The translations under genes were made by a program, and so were the position numbers. From Collinsella sp. AM17-1 (lineage in GTDB: Bacteria > Actinomycetota > Coriobacteriia > Coriobacteriales > Coriobacteriaceae), in NCBI RefSeq assembly GCF_003470665.1, contig NZ_QRJZ01000013.1:1-54873 (forward strand): 54,873 nucleotides of DNA, read 5' to 3'. Position 1 is the stretch's first letter; the number at the start of each line of letters is the position of its first letter. Positions 1-7,367 of this stretch are shown piece by piece. The notes beneath the pieces were generated by a model that worked only from the letters and a program-made list of their open reading frames with translations, searched no databases and was not told where the DNA came from.

Positions 1-129
1 GCGCCGCGCTGGGAAGGGCCGCGTAGCGGTCCAAGAAATCGTCCGCAGTCCCGGTTTTATCTGGACAAACGCCGATTATTACAGCTGAGATAGCGCTTTG
101 CAGACGGCGTGGTCGCTCGCGGCGGTCGC

Positions 130-172
130 TATAATGGCGGCAACGTGACGCATATATAAGTAAGGAGATCGC
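130..172 (+). promoter_or_regulatory. Putative -10 box and RBS of the alcohol dehydrogenase gene
   Basis: A TATAAT hexamer lies at 130-135 and a TAAGGAG ribosome binding site at 161-167, eight bases before the ATG at 175. No good -35 hexamer sits at normal spacing, so the promoter may be of extended or activator-dependent type. Bases 1-129 hold no gene that I can support. Confidence 0.5.
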
Positions 173-174
173 GT

Positions 175-1377
175 ATGAACGGTTATTCGTTTTTCGCGCC
201 GACCAAGGTGCTGTTTGGCGCGGACAAGTTGGGCGAGCTGGGCGCGCAGAAGCTGCCCGGCACCAAAGCGCTCATCGTTACAACCGGCGGCAACTCGGTC
301 AAGCGCTTTGGATACCTGAGACGCGTGGAGGCCGAGCTCGAACGCGCCGGCGTGGCGCATGAGCTGTTCGATCGCATTGAGCCCAATCCCCTGCGCGAGA
401 CCGTCAACGCAGGTGGCTGGATGGCGCGTGCCCATGGCTGCGACTTTGTCCTGGCGCTCGGCGGCGGCTCGGTCATGGACGGCAGCAAGGGCATCTGCGC
501 GGTAGCGGCCAACCCGCATACCGATGCCGAGGGTAACGAATGCCCTGGTGACATCTGGGATTTTGTAAATGGCGGTACTGCGCTCGGCCTGCCGATCCCC
601 AACGATCCGCTGCCGCTTGTTTGCGTAACCACCACGGCGGGTACCGGCTCCGAGGTCGATGCGGGCGGTGTCCTGTCCTGCGAGGACAATGACGAGAAGC
701 TTCGCCTGGGCGATCCGCGCCTGTTCCCGGTGCTTTCGATCGTTGATCCCGAGCTCATGGTGAGCGTCCCGGCGCGTCTGACCGCCTATCAGGGATTCGA
801 CGCTCTGTTCCATTGCGTTGAGTGCTACATCTCAAATACCAACACGCCCATGGGTGACATGGTTTGCCGCGAAGGAATCCGCCGAGCCGCCGCGGCGCTG
901 CCTACGTGCGTCAATAATGGCGATGACCTGGAGGCGCGCTCGAGCCTTGCGTTTGCCAACACGCTCGGCGGCTATGCCATGGATGCCTCGGGCACCACGG
1001 GCTCGCATGGCCTTGAGCACGGCATGAGTGCGCATCATCATGACCTGCCGCACGGCGCGGGCCTCATTATGATCGCCCGTGCTTATCACACGTGGATGAT
1101 CGATCACGGTGCCGCACCCGAGCGCTATATCGACATGGCGCGCCTGATGGGCAATGCTACCGCCAGCGATCCGCACGATTTTGTGACTGAGCTAACGCGC
1201 CTGATGGAGGCCTGCCACGTGGCCGACCTCGCCATGAGCGAGTGGGGGATTACGGTCGAAGAGCTGCCTGCCATCGCACACAATGCCCTGACGACCAACG
1301 GCGTCCTGTTCAGTCACGACCCCGTGACGCTGACCGACCCCGACGTCGTCGAAATCCTCAAGCAAAGCTACCGCTAA
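175..1377 (+). CDS. Iron-containing alcohol dehydrogenase
   Basis: This 400-residue protein has the normal length and fold pattern of the type III (FucO/BDH-like) alcohol dehydrogenases, which interconvert aldehydes or ketones and alcohols with NAD(P)H in the cytoplasm. An N-terminal Rossmann-like half carries the nucleotide motif LALGGGSVMDGSKG (about 93-106). The metal ligands of the family can be placed at D209 and H213 (GFDALFHCVE), H282 (HGLEHGMS) and H293 (DLPHGAG). The ATG at 175 follows a clear TAAGGAG. It looks monocistronic: the stop codon runs straight into a 37-bp hairpin and the next gene is convergent. The physiological substrate cannot be read from sequence. Regenerating NAD+ during fermentation is the usual role of the family and is inferred here. 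Confidence 0.9.
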   Translation: MNGYSFFAPTKVLFGADKLGELGAQKLPGTKALIVTTGGNSVKRFGYLRRVEAELERAGVAHELFDRIEPNPLRETVNAGGWMARAHGCDFVLALGGGSVMDGSKGICAVAANPHTDAEGNECPGDIWDFVNGGTALGLPIPNDPLPLVCVTTTAGTGSEVDAGGVLSCEDNDEKLRLGDPRLFPVLSIVDPELMVSVPARLTAYQGFDALFHCVECYISNTNTPMGDMVCREGIRRAAAALPTCVNNGDDLEARSSLAFANTLGGYAMDASGTTGSHGLEHGMSAHHHDLPHGAGLIMIARAYHTWMIDHGAAPERYIDMARLMGNATASDPHDFVTELTRLMEACHVADLAMSEWGITVEELPAIAHNALTTNGVLFSHDPVTLTDPDVVEILKQSYR

Positions 1378-1412
1378 CCACCACAAAGGGGACAGGCACC
1401 TTTGTGGTGGTT
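1376..1412 (+). repeat. REP-like hairpin with GGGGACAGG core (copy 1)
   Basis: A 13-bp inverted repeat (AACCACCACAAAG / CTTTGTGGTGGTT) encloses the loop GGGGACAGGCA. The element starts within the TAA stop codon of the alcohol dehydrogenase. An identical 37-bp copy starts within the TAA of lgt at 26552-26588, and the flanks of the two copies are unrelated. It may act as a 3'-end or terminator structure, or be a mobile REP-type element. Confidence 0.8.
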
Positions 1413-1443
1413 CTGGCCGATGCAGTGGCATGCCTTGCTGTTT

Positions 1444-1661
1444 TGTCTCAATCTGTAACATCTGCAGCCATTTTTGCCGAGTAACTGTTACAGATCGAGA
1501 TTTTCTCTTCAGGGGAATTCGAATGTCTCAATCTGTAACATCTGGACGGCCAAAAGGTCCCTATCTGTTACAGATTGAGACAAAGGTCTGGGACTAAGAC
1601 GTCTTATCTAGATCTGTAACAGTTAGACGCGGATTTGTCCGCTAGGTGTTACAGATCGAGA
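1444..1661. repeat. Array of six alternating 15-17 bp repeats (three inverted pairs)
   Basis: A motif close to TCTCAATCTGTAACA or its reverse complement occurs six times in alternating orientation: forward at 1444-1460, 1524-1540 and 1607-1621, reverse at 1486-1500, 1566-1582 and 1647-1661. Each pair encloses exactly 25 unlike bases (1461-1485, 1541-1565, 1622-1646), and the gaps between pairs are 23 and 24 bases, so half-sites recur about every 40 bp. The middle pair is a perfect 17-bp inverted repeat. Spacer 1622-1646 holds its own small hairpin (GCGGATTTGTCCGC) and the gap at 1595-1606 holds the palindrome TAAGACGTCTTA. The motif was not seen elsewhere in the window. The region lies between two convergent genes and contains no ORF. 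Confidence 0.85.
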
Positions 1662-1679
1662 AAGTTGAGCTCGAAAAAC

Positions 1680-1719
1680 AAAAACCTCCGCAGGGGTGCT
1701 TCCCTTGCGGAGGTTTTTT
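1680..1719. terminator. Bidirectional terminator between adh and the DXS-like gene
   Basis: The stem AAAAACCTCCGCAGGG pairs with CCCTTGCGGAGGTTTTTT, with one bulge and a short loop. It has A/T runs on both sides, so it can stop transcription in either direction. It abuts the minus-strand stop codon at 1718-1720. Confidence 0.85.
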
Positions 1720-3499
1720 ACTCGTTCAGTAGCCTTACGGCTTCGGCGGCCATGTTCTCGACCGTCATGCCGTTCTGGGCGAGCAGCTCGTTGGGGTCGT
1801 AGCGGTCGGGGAAGCCCTTGGCGATGCCGAAGGTGCGCGTACGTAACGGCGTGCATGCCAGATAGCACGCCACGCGCTCGCCCCAGCCGCCGTCCAAGAT
1901 GCCGTCCTCGAGGGTGACGACAACGCGATGCTCGGCGGCAAGGCTGTCGAGGAACTCGCGGTCGAGCTCGGTTGCAAAGCGCGGGTTGACAAGCGTGGCC
2001 TCGATACCGTACTCGGCAGCCAAGCGGATTGCCACGCGCTCGCCCAGCTCAAAGAAATCGCCAAGCGCAAGCACGGCCACATCGCGGCCCTGACGCACGA
2101 CGTTGTAGCGCGCGACGCTGTAATCGGTGCCCTCGGCCGGCGCCAGATCGGGACGGCTTGCCAGGCCAATACCAGGCACACGAATCGCCACGGGATGCTC
2201 GCGATGGTCGAGCGACCAGCTTAGCATGGACAGATATTCCTCCATGCAGACCGGTGCCAGGTAGCGCATGTTGGGAAGTCCGCCCAGCATGGAAATATCA
2301 AAGAACGAGAGGTGCGTCTCGGACGTGGTGCCAAAGACCGAAGCGCCGAACACCAGGATGGTTGCGGGGGCGTCGTTGAGGCACAGGTCGTGCCACAGTT
2401 CGTCGTAGGCGCGCTGCAAAAACGTGCCGTACGCGCCAAAGACTGGCTTGGCGCCGGCGCTGGCGAGCGCGGTGGCAAAGGTGACGGCGTGCTCTTCGGC
2501 AATGCCCACGTCGACAAACTGCTTGCCTGCCGCGGCGCGAAGCTCGGGCGTAAAGCCCATGATATAGGGCGTGGCAGCCGTGATGGCGACAACCTGCGGG
2601 TCGTTCGCGATAGCGGCGTTGAGTGCCTCGCCCGTAATATCGGCATAGGTGCGCGGTGCGGGCTCGCTTGGGTGGCCCGGGCAAAGTTTGCGGCCGGTTG
2701 CCATATCGAAGGGTCCTACATGATGCCAGTGTTCGGGGTCGCTCTGGGCCGGCTCAAAGCCCTTGCCCTTGGCGGTGGAGACGTGCAGCACGATGGGGTG
2801 ATCGATATCGCGCAGCTCCTGCAGCGTATCGACCAGCGCTTGGACATCGTTACCGGCGTCCAGGTAGCGATAGTCGAGCCCCAGCGCGCGGAAAATGTTG
2901 CGCTCACAGGTGCCGTTGCTGGCGCGCAACTCGGCCAGATTGCGATAGAGGCCACCGTGGTTTTCGGCGATGGACTGATCGTTATCGTTGACGACGATGA
3001 TCAAGTTGCTGTCGAGCTCGGCGGCATTGTTAAAGCCCTCAAACGCCAGACCGCCCGAAAGCGAACCGTCGCCAATGATGGTAATGACGTTGTAACTGTC
3101 GCCCGCCAGATCGCGGGCGTGGGCAAGGCCGCAACCCAAGCTCACCGAGGTCGAGGTGTGGCCCATGGCAAACAGGTCATGCTCGGACTCGTCGGGATTG
3201 GCAAAGCCGGAAGCCTCACCATAACGCTCCGGGTCGATATAGGTGTACGCGCGCCCGGTCAGCGCCTTGTGGGCGTAGGTCTGGTGCGACACGTCAAAGA
3301 CAATTTTGTCGGTGGGGGAGTTAAACACGCGATGGAGCGCGACCGTGAGCTCAACGACACCCAGGTTGGGGGCAACGTGTCCGCCGACAGCGGCGGAGCT
3401 TTCGAGGATTGCCTGGCGGATCTCGCCGCAGAGCAGCGGAAGCTCGGCGCGGTCGAGAGCCTTGACGTCCTCGGGCGTTGTCGTTTGCGTAAGCAGCAT
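1718..3499 (-). CDS. Divergent 1-deoxy-D-xylulose-5-phosphate synthase family protein (TPP enzyme)
   Basis: This 593-residue thiamine-diphosphate enzyme has the DXS domain order: TPP-binding domain, pyrimidine-binding transketolase domain, C-terminal transketolase domain. Visible family residues are H41 (VGGHVAPNLG), H72 (VSHQ), the Mg/TPP motif GDGSLSGG (143-150) with NDND (171-174), the WHH motif near 258-260, E335 (GIAEEHAVT), Y357 and H396. True DXS condenses pyruvate with glyceraldehyde 3-phosphate for the MEP pathway. Two arginines that bind the substrate phosphate in characterised DXS appear to be lost: the DRAG motif reads FGAS (G385), and the Arg of YPRG reads VPGI (G443). The protein is a little shorter than the usual 620-640 residues. 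I therefore call the family with confidence but not the reaction. A ribosome binding site is weak at this start. The gene stands alone. Confidence 0.85.
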   Translation of the reverse strand: MLLTQTTTPEDVKALDRAELPLLCGEIRQAILESSAAVGGHVAPNLGVVELTVALHRVFNSPTDKIVFDVSHQTYAHKALTGRAYTYIDPERYGEASGFANPDESEHDLFAMGHTSTSVSLGCGLAHARDLAGDSYNVITIIGDGSLSGGLAFEGFNNAAELDSNLIIVVNDNDQSIAENHGGLYRNLAELRASNGTCERNIFRALGLDYRYLDAGNDVQALVDTLQELRDIDHPIVLHVSTAKGKGFEPAQSDPEHWHHVGPFDMATGRKLCPGHPSEPAPRTYADITGEALNAAIANDPQVVAITAATPYIMGFTPELRAAAGKQFVDVGIAEEHAVTFATALASAGAKPVFGAYGTFLQRAYDELWHDLCLNDAPATILVFGASVFGTTSETHLSFFDISMLGGLPNMRYLAPVCMEEYLSMLSWSLDHREHPVAIRVPGIGLASRPDLAPAEGTDYSVARYNVVRQGRDVAVLALGDFFELGERVAIRLAAEYGIEATLVNPRFATELDREFLDSLAAEHRVVVTLEDGILDGGWGERVACYLACTPLRTRTFGIAKGFPDRYDPNELLAQNGMTVENMAAEAVRLLNE

Positions 3500-3727
3500 C
3501 GTTGTGGGTTACTCCATGCGAATCGTGCGCCGGCGCTCCCTCGGCCGGCACAATTGCACAAGACAGTCTCGCACATTTTGGCGTTTGATATGTGACGGCG
3601 GCGCGGTAATTCGCCAACTGGAGGGGCAAAACGTTTTGTCCGATGCCATACTGGTAGATTCGATGATGATTTTATTCAATGCGTGCAGTCCGTGGCTTGC
3701 CGCCGTGAGCCGCTGGAAGGAGGCAGC

Positions 3728-4264
3728 ATGTCCGATACCGTTCGTGCCGAGAAAATCGCGCGCGAGGTCGACGATGCCGCCCGTCAGCTTGCCCAGGCGG
3801 GCCGCTTGGGCCTAACGCACGAGTTTATCCAGCATGGCGACGTGACGGTCTATGCACATGTGACCTCGGTTGCGCGGGCGAGCCTGTCCTTTGCCGAGCG
3901 CTTGGGCCGTGCTGGCATTTCGGTCGACCGTGCCTCGCTGCTGCGTGGAGCCTTGTTACACGATTACTTTCTCTACGATTGGCATGACCCCGACCCGAGC
4001 CATCGACTGCACGGATTTCGGCATCCATTTTTTGCCCTGGCGCGTGCGGAGGAAGATTTTGAGCTGACGTCGCGCGAGCGGAATATTATCGTGCGGCATA
4101 TGTTTCCGCTGGTGCCGGTGCCGCCGACGTGTCGTGAGGCATGGATTGTGTGTCTGGCAGATAAATGGTGCGCGCTGCGCGAGACAGTTGCCAGCCGCCT
4201 GCCGCGCAAGGACGAGGTGGACGATGGCGTGAGTGGCGAATCGAGCGAAAAGAGGAGAGGGTAG
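3728..4264 (+). CDS. HD-domain phosphohydrolase-like protein
   Basis: This 178-residue soluble protein has an HD metal-site pattern: an upstream His in YAHVTSVARAS (about 44), the HD doublet H78-D79 in GALLHDYFLYDW, and later His residues in HGFRHPFF and IVRHMFPL. HD proteins hydrolyse nucleotides or phosphodiesters with bound metal ions; the substrate here is unknown. The chosen ATG at 3728 follows GGAAGGAGGCAGC. An upstream in-frame ATG at 3683 has no such site. The next gene starts three bases after the stop, so the two are co-transcribed and probably translationally coupled. Pairing with a CmpB-type membrane protein suggests a shared, uncharacterised membrane-linked function. Confidence 0.8.
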   Translation: MSDTVRAEKIAREVDDAARQLAQAGRLGLTHEFIQHGDVTVYAHVTSVARASLSFAERLGRAGISVDRASLLRGALLHDYFLYDWHDPDPSHRLHGFRHPFFALARAEEDFELTSRERNIIVRHMFPLVPVPPTCREAWIVCLADKWCALRETVASRLPRKDEVDDGVSGESSEKRRG

Positions 4265-4267
4265 ACG

Positions 4268-5287
4268 GTGGAAAACGCGATTGATATGGCGTTTGGCGGC
4301 GCGACGCTTGCCGCTTGCCCGCTCTCGGCACTGGTGCTCTCGTTTGCTTTTTACGGGCTTTGCGGCTGGGCATGGGAGTCGACAGTATGCGCCATGCTCA
4401 ACCAAGGACGCTTCGCTAACAGCGGATTTTTGCTGGGGCCTTGTTGTCCTATCTATGGTGTGGGCGGCATAGCCTGCTGGCTTTTGCTACGCGGAATTTC
4501 GGATGCCTCGAGCCAGTTTGTCGCCGCGGCGCTTGTGTGCAGCGTAATCGAGTACAGTGTGGGCCTCCTATTGGAAAAGACAACAGGCGCTCGCTTTTGG
4601 GACTATTCGCACCTGCCGTTTAACCTGCACGGACGCATCTGCCTGTACTGGGCCTGCGCGTTTGGCTTGGGCGCGTTGTGCATTTGCCGCGTAGTGGAAC
4701 CGGCGGTGTTGGGCTTGCTCGGCCATTTGCCGGTGCTGATTGTGCGGCTGTCCGCCTTTATCGTCGCGGTCGCGATGATGGTTGACGCAGCGTGCTCGTT
4801 GGCCAGTTGGCGCCGCCTGTCCGATCAGCTGGAGCGTGTGCGTGCCGACCTTGCCGACCGCATCAATGAGTCGCTTGCCGATGCGTCTGATTCCATGCTC
4901 GAACGTATTCCCGATTCGGCGATCGACTCGGTGGCGCAGACGCATATCCGCAGCCGTGCCGTTAACGCGTGGCTGGCCGAGCTGGGCGACGCAGCGCTCG
5001 ATGCCCTGCGTGAGAAGGCTTCGATGCCGACGTTTATCTCGGACGGCGCTCATGGCCTGGCGCTTGCCGCCCGCCGCGTGGCCGATGCCGCGCCGAGCGT
5101 GCCCCATCCATCGCTCGCCCGTCTCCGTGCCGGCAGGCGCGCGAACCGTCCGGTGCCGAGCGTGTCACTCAGTCGTCGCGACCTGCGCTTCTTCAATGCC
5201 TTCCCGCGTCTGCGCATCAATCGCTACGAAGGTGTCATCCGAGCAACTAATCTCCGCGACCGCGCCCACGAGCTGTTTCGGCGCTAG
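4268..5287 (+). CDS. CmpB-type putative ABC transporter permease-like membrane protein (PF06541-like)
   Basis: This 339-residue protein begins at a GTG only three bases after the HD gene. The N-terminal half has about five hydrophobic segments with the pattern typical of the family: FYGLCGWAWES near the N-terminus, then NSGFLLGPCCPIYGVGG, then LLEKTTGARFWDYSHLPFNLHGRICLYWACAFG. The C-terminal half (about 175-339) is soluble, charged and partly helical. It ends in a basic segment (RRDLRFFNAFPRLRINRYEG) also seen in relatives. Despite the family name, no ABC ATPase is nearby and transport is unproven. Membrane localisation is clear; the function is unknown. Confidence 0.8.
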   Translation: MENAIDMAFGGATLAACPLSALVLSFAFYGLCGWAWESTVCAMLNQGRFANSGFLLGPCCPIYGVGGIACWLLLRGISDASSQFVAAALVCSVIEYSVGLLLEKTTGARFWDYSHLPFNLHGRICLYWACAFGLGALCICRVVEPAVLGLLGHLPVLIVRLSAFIVAVAMMVDAACSLASWRRLSDQLERVRADLADRINESLADASDSMLERIPDSAIDSVAQTHIRSRAVNAWLAELGDAALDALREKASMPTFISDGAHGLALAARRVADAAPSVPHPSLARLRAGRRANRPVPSVSLSRRDLRFFNAFPRLRINRYEGVIRATNLRDRAHELFRR

Positions 5288-5344
5288 CCGGGGCGGGCAC
5301 GCTCACGGCCCCCTTGCTCGCGTATTTCCCGTTCGTTTCGCGCC

Positions 5345-5428
5345 CGTTGCCGTGCCGTTTCCAAGATTGCGGCACCGTTTCCATTCGACAACGCAGCGTT
5401 TAACAGCGCCGTATCTGGTCTACACCAG
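5345..5428 (+). promoter_or_regulatory. Possible control region of amt
   Basis: Two 19-bp direct repeats lie 20 bp apart (5345-5363 and 5365-5383, 14 of 19 identical, shared core CCGTTTCCA). An inverted repeat CTGGT-N4-ACCAG follows at 5415-5428. Both lie within 150 bases of the amt start and could be binding sites for a nitrogen regulator. This is inference only. Confidence 0.3.
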
Positions 5429-5485
5429 TTGCCCCTCGGCCGCATTATGGGCGCCGACAACGTTCATGCGACCAAGGGGGAGCGA

Positions 5486-6763
5486 ATGTACGATACGGGA
5501 TCGACAACGTTTATGCTCATCTGCACCATGCTCGTGTTTTTAATGACACCGGGTCTGACGTTTTTCTATGGCGGCCTGTCCAGGCGCAAAAATGTCATCA
5601 ACACCATGCTTATGTGCTTTGGCGCCATTGGCCTGGTTGGTGTGCTGTGGATTGTTGCCGGCTGGTCGCTGGCCTACGGTGGCGACGGTTCTAGCCCGTT
5701 TATTGGCGGCTTTGACCAGCTGCTGTGCCTGCCGGTGCTCAACCAGGTGCTGCAGGCGGCCGAGGGCAATGCTGCGGATGGTGCCGTCTACCCTCAGATC
5801 ATCAACATCGCCTTCCAGATGGCGTTTGCCATGATCACCGCCGCTATCGTTACGGGCAGTCTGGCAGGCCGCGTTAAGTTTGGTGCCATGACGGCCTTCC
5901 TGGGCATTTGGCTGCTCGTGGTCTATGCGCCGCTCGCCCACATGGTTTGGGGCGGCGATGGTTCCTTTATCGGCGACATCATCGGCGCGCTCGACTTTGC
6001 CGGCGGCGACGTGGTACACATTTCGTCCGGTCTCACGGGCCTGATTCTCTGCTTAATGCTCGGCCGTCGTCGCGGCTTTGGCATGGTGAGCTACCGTCCG
6101 CATAACGTGCCGTTTGTGGCGCTGGGCGCCGGCCTGCTTTGGTTTGGCTGGTTTGGCTTTAACGGCGGCAGCGAGTTTAAGGCCGACGCCGTGGCGGCGC
6201 TCGCCATCCTCAACACCGTGACCGCCAGCGCGGCGGGCATGGTCTCGTGGCTTGCCGTCGAGCGCGTGCACACCGGTCGCCCCACGCTGGTGGGTGCCAG
6301 CACCGGTCTGGTCGCGGGCCTTGTGGTGGTCACGCCGGGCGCGGGCTTTGTCGAGCCGTGGGCGGCGCTGGTCATGGGCCTGATCGTCTCGCCCGTCTGC
6401 TACCTGGCCATCAGCCATCTTAAGACCAAGTTTGGCTACGACGATGCGCTCGACGCGTTTGGCTGCCACGGCATCGGCGGCATCTTGGGCGGCGTGCTCA
6501 CGGGCCTGTTCTGCGTGCCGGAGCTTTCGTGGACCGGTAAGGGTGGCCTGTTCTACACGGGCGACGTGTCGCTGCTCATCTCGCAGATCTTGGGTATTGT
6601 GGTGACGGTCGTTATCGTGCTGGTGCTCGACTTGGTGATCGCCGCGGTGGTCAAGGCGCTGTTCCACGGTAGCCTGCGCGTGGACGAGGCCGACGAGGCA
6701 CTGGGCTTGGACGCGAGTCAGCACGGTGAGAGCGCCTACCCTTCGTTCTCCGGACTCGATTAG
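5486..6763 (+). CDS. amt: Ammonium transporter Amt
   Basis: This 425-residue integral membrane protein has the normal Amt length and about eleven membrane segments. Family motifs are present: TPGLTFFYGGLSRRKN in the first segment pair, the pore-histidine segments VVHISSGLTGLI and DAFGCHGIGGILGG, and a hydrophilic C-terminal tail. It moves ammonium across the cytoplasmic membrane and is normally gated by PII, which is encoded next. The ATG at 5486 follows AAGGGGGAGCGA. An in-frame ATG at 5429 would add 19 unlike residues and is rejected. The 190-base gap before glnK carries a repeat structure that may adjust expression between the two. Confidence 0.95.
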   Translation: MYDTGSTTFMLICTMLVFLMTPGLTFFYGGLSRRKNVINTMLMCFGAIGLVGVLWIVAGWSLAYGGDGSSPFIGGFDQLLCLPVLNQVLQAAEGNAADGAVYPQIINIAFQMAFAMITAAIVTGSLAGRVKFGAMTAFLGIWLLVVYAPLAHMVWGGDGSFIGDIIGALDFAGGDVVHISSGLTGLILCLMLGRRRGFGMVSYRPHNVPFVALGAGLLWFGWFGFNGGSEFKADAVAALAILNTVTASAAGMVSWLAVERVHTGRPTLVGASTGLVAGLVVVTPGAGFVEPWAALVMGLIVSPVCYLAISHLKTKFGYDDALDAFGCHGIGGILGGVLTGLFCVPELSWTGKGGLFYTGDVSLLISQILGIVVTVVIVLVLDLVIAAVVKALFHGSLRVDEADEALGLDASQHGESAYPSFSGLD

Positions 6764-6765
6764 CA

Positions 6766-6904
6766 GCTTCCCCAAGCACCGCACCTTGCCCTTCAAACCG
6801 TCGCGCGGCTTCCCCAGGCACCGCACCTTGGGTTTCAAACCGTCGCTTGCGTACAAAAGTACGCGGCGCTCCTCTTTCAACCCAATCTGCGGCACCTGGG
6901 AAAC
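6766..6904. repeat. Tandem 39-bp direct repeat with an inverted third copy
   Basis: Two copies of a 39-bp unit (6766-6804 and 6808-6846, period 42, core CACCGCACCTTG and TTTCAAACCGTCGC) directly follow the amt stop. A degenerate inverted copy lies at about 6876-6904, so copy 2 can fold back on it. The apex holds the hairpin GCGTAC-AAAA-GTACGC. It could be a terminator or attenuator between amt and glnK, or a REP-type insertion. Confidence 0.65.
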
Positions 6905-6954
6905 CCGCGTCATTGAATGGCAATTCATTTATTTGATAAAGAGAGGAATTCATT

Positions 6955-7293
6955 ATGAAAAAGATCACGGCGATTGTTCGTGCCGAAAAGCTTGAGGTTC
7001 TTAAAGATGCGCTGTTTGCTGCTGATGTTCGCGGCATGACCATCAACCAGGTGCAGGGCTGCGGCGCGCAGCATGGCTGGAAGGAATACGTGCGCGGCAA
7101 CGAGCTGCTCGTCAACACGATCCCCAAGGTGCAGTTCACCCTCATCTGCGCCGACGAGCATGTCGACGGTATCGTTGACATCATCTGCAACGCCGCTCGC
7201 ACCGGTGCCGTCGGCGACGGCAAGATTTGGGTCGAGCCGGTCGAAGAAGTCATCCGCATTCGCACCGGCGAACATGGCCCCGCTGCGGTGTAG
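6955..7293 (+). CDS. glnK: Nitrogen regulatory protein PII
   Basis: This 112-residue protein has the normal PII length and begins MKKITAIVRAEKLEVLKDAL. The T-loop region is QGCGAQHGWKEYVRGNELLVN, followed by the usual IPKVQ strand and the C-terminal TGAVGDGKIWVEPVEEVIRIRTGE motif. PII proteins bind ATP/ADP and 2-oxoglutarate and block Amt when nitrogen is plentiful. The position equivalent to the modified Tyr51 of E. coli PII is Val46, with a Tyr one place earlier (Y45), so modification at the classical site is unlikely. Adjacency to amt supports the GlnK role. RBS AGAGAGG precedes the ATG. Confidence 0.93.
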   Translation: MKKITAIVRAEKLEVLKDALFAADVRGMTINQVQGCGAQHGWKEYVRGNELLVNTIPKVQFTLICADEHVDGIVDIICNAARTGAVGDGKIWVEPVEEVIRIRTGEHGPAAV

Positions 7294-7306
7294 AATCGAC
7301 CGTCTG

Positions 7307-7360
7307 CCATCCGCAACGTTAAAATGCTGCAATGAGGCACAAGGCTTGCGTTGCGGATGG
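7307..7360. promoter_or_regulatory. 12-bp perfect inverted repeat between glnK and the tetR gene
   Basis: CCATCCGCAACG (7307-7318) and CGTTGCGGATGG (7349-7360) are perfect inverted repeats separated by 30 bases. The right arm ends eight bases before the ATG of the TetR gene and contains its only purine-rich stretch. The structure could be a glnK 3' stem, an RBS-masking hairpin or a protein binding site. Confidence 0.5.
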
Positions 7361-7367
7361 ACGGATT

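Noticed and set aside
1444..1661. CRISPR array
   Set aside because: Repeats alternate in orientation, are only 15-17 bp, number six, and no cas gene is present.
2312..3595. 427-codon plus-strand open frame
   Set aside because: It is opposite the DXS-like gene, which has clear family motifs on the other strand.
4268..5287. True ABC transporter permease
   Set aside because: The family name is historical; no ATPase or binding protein is nearby, so a transport role is not claimed.
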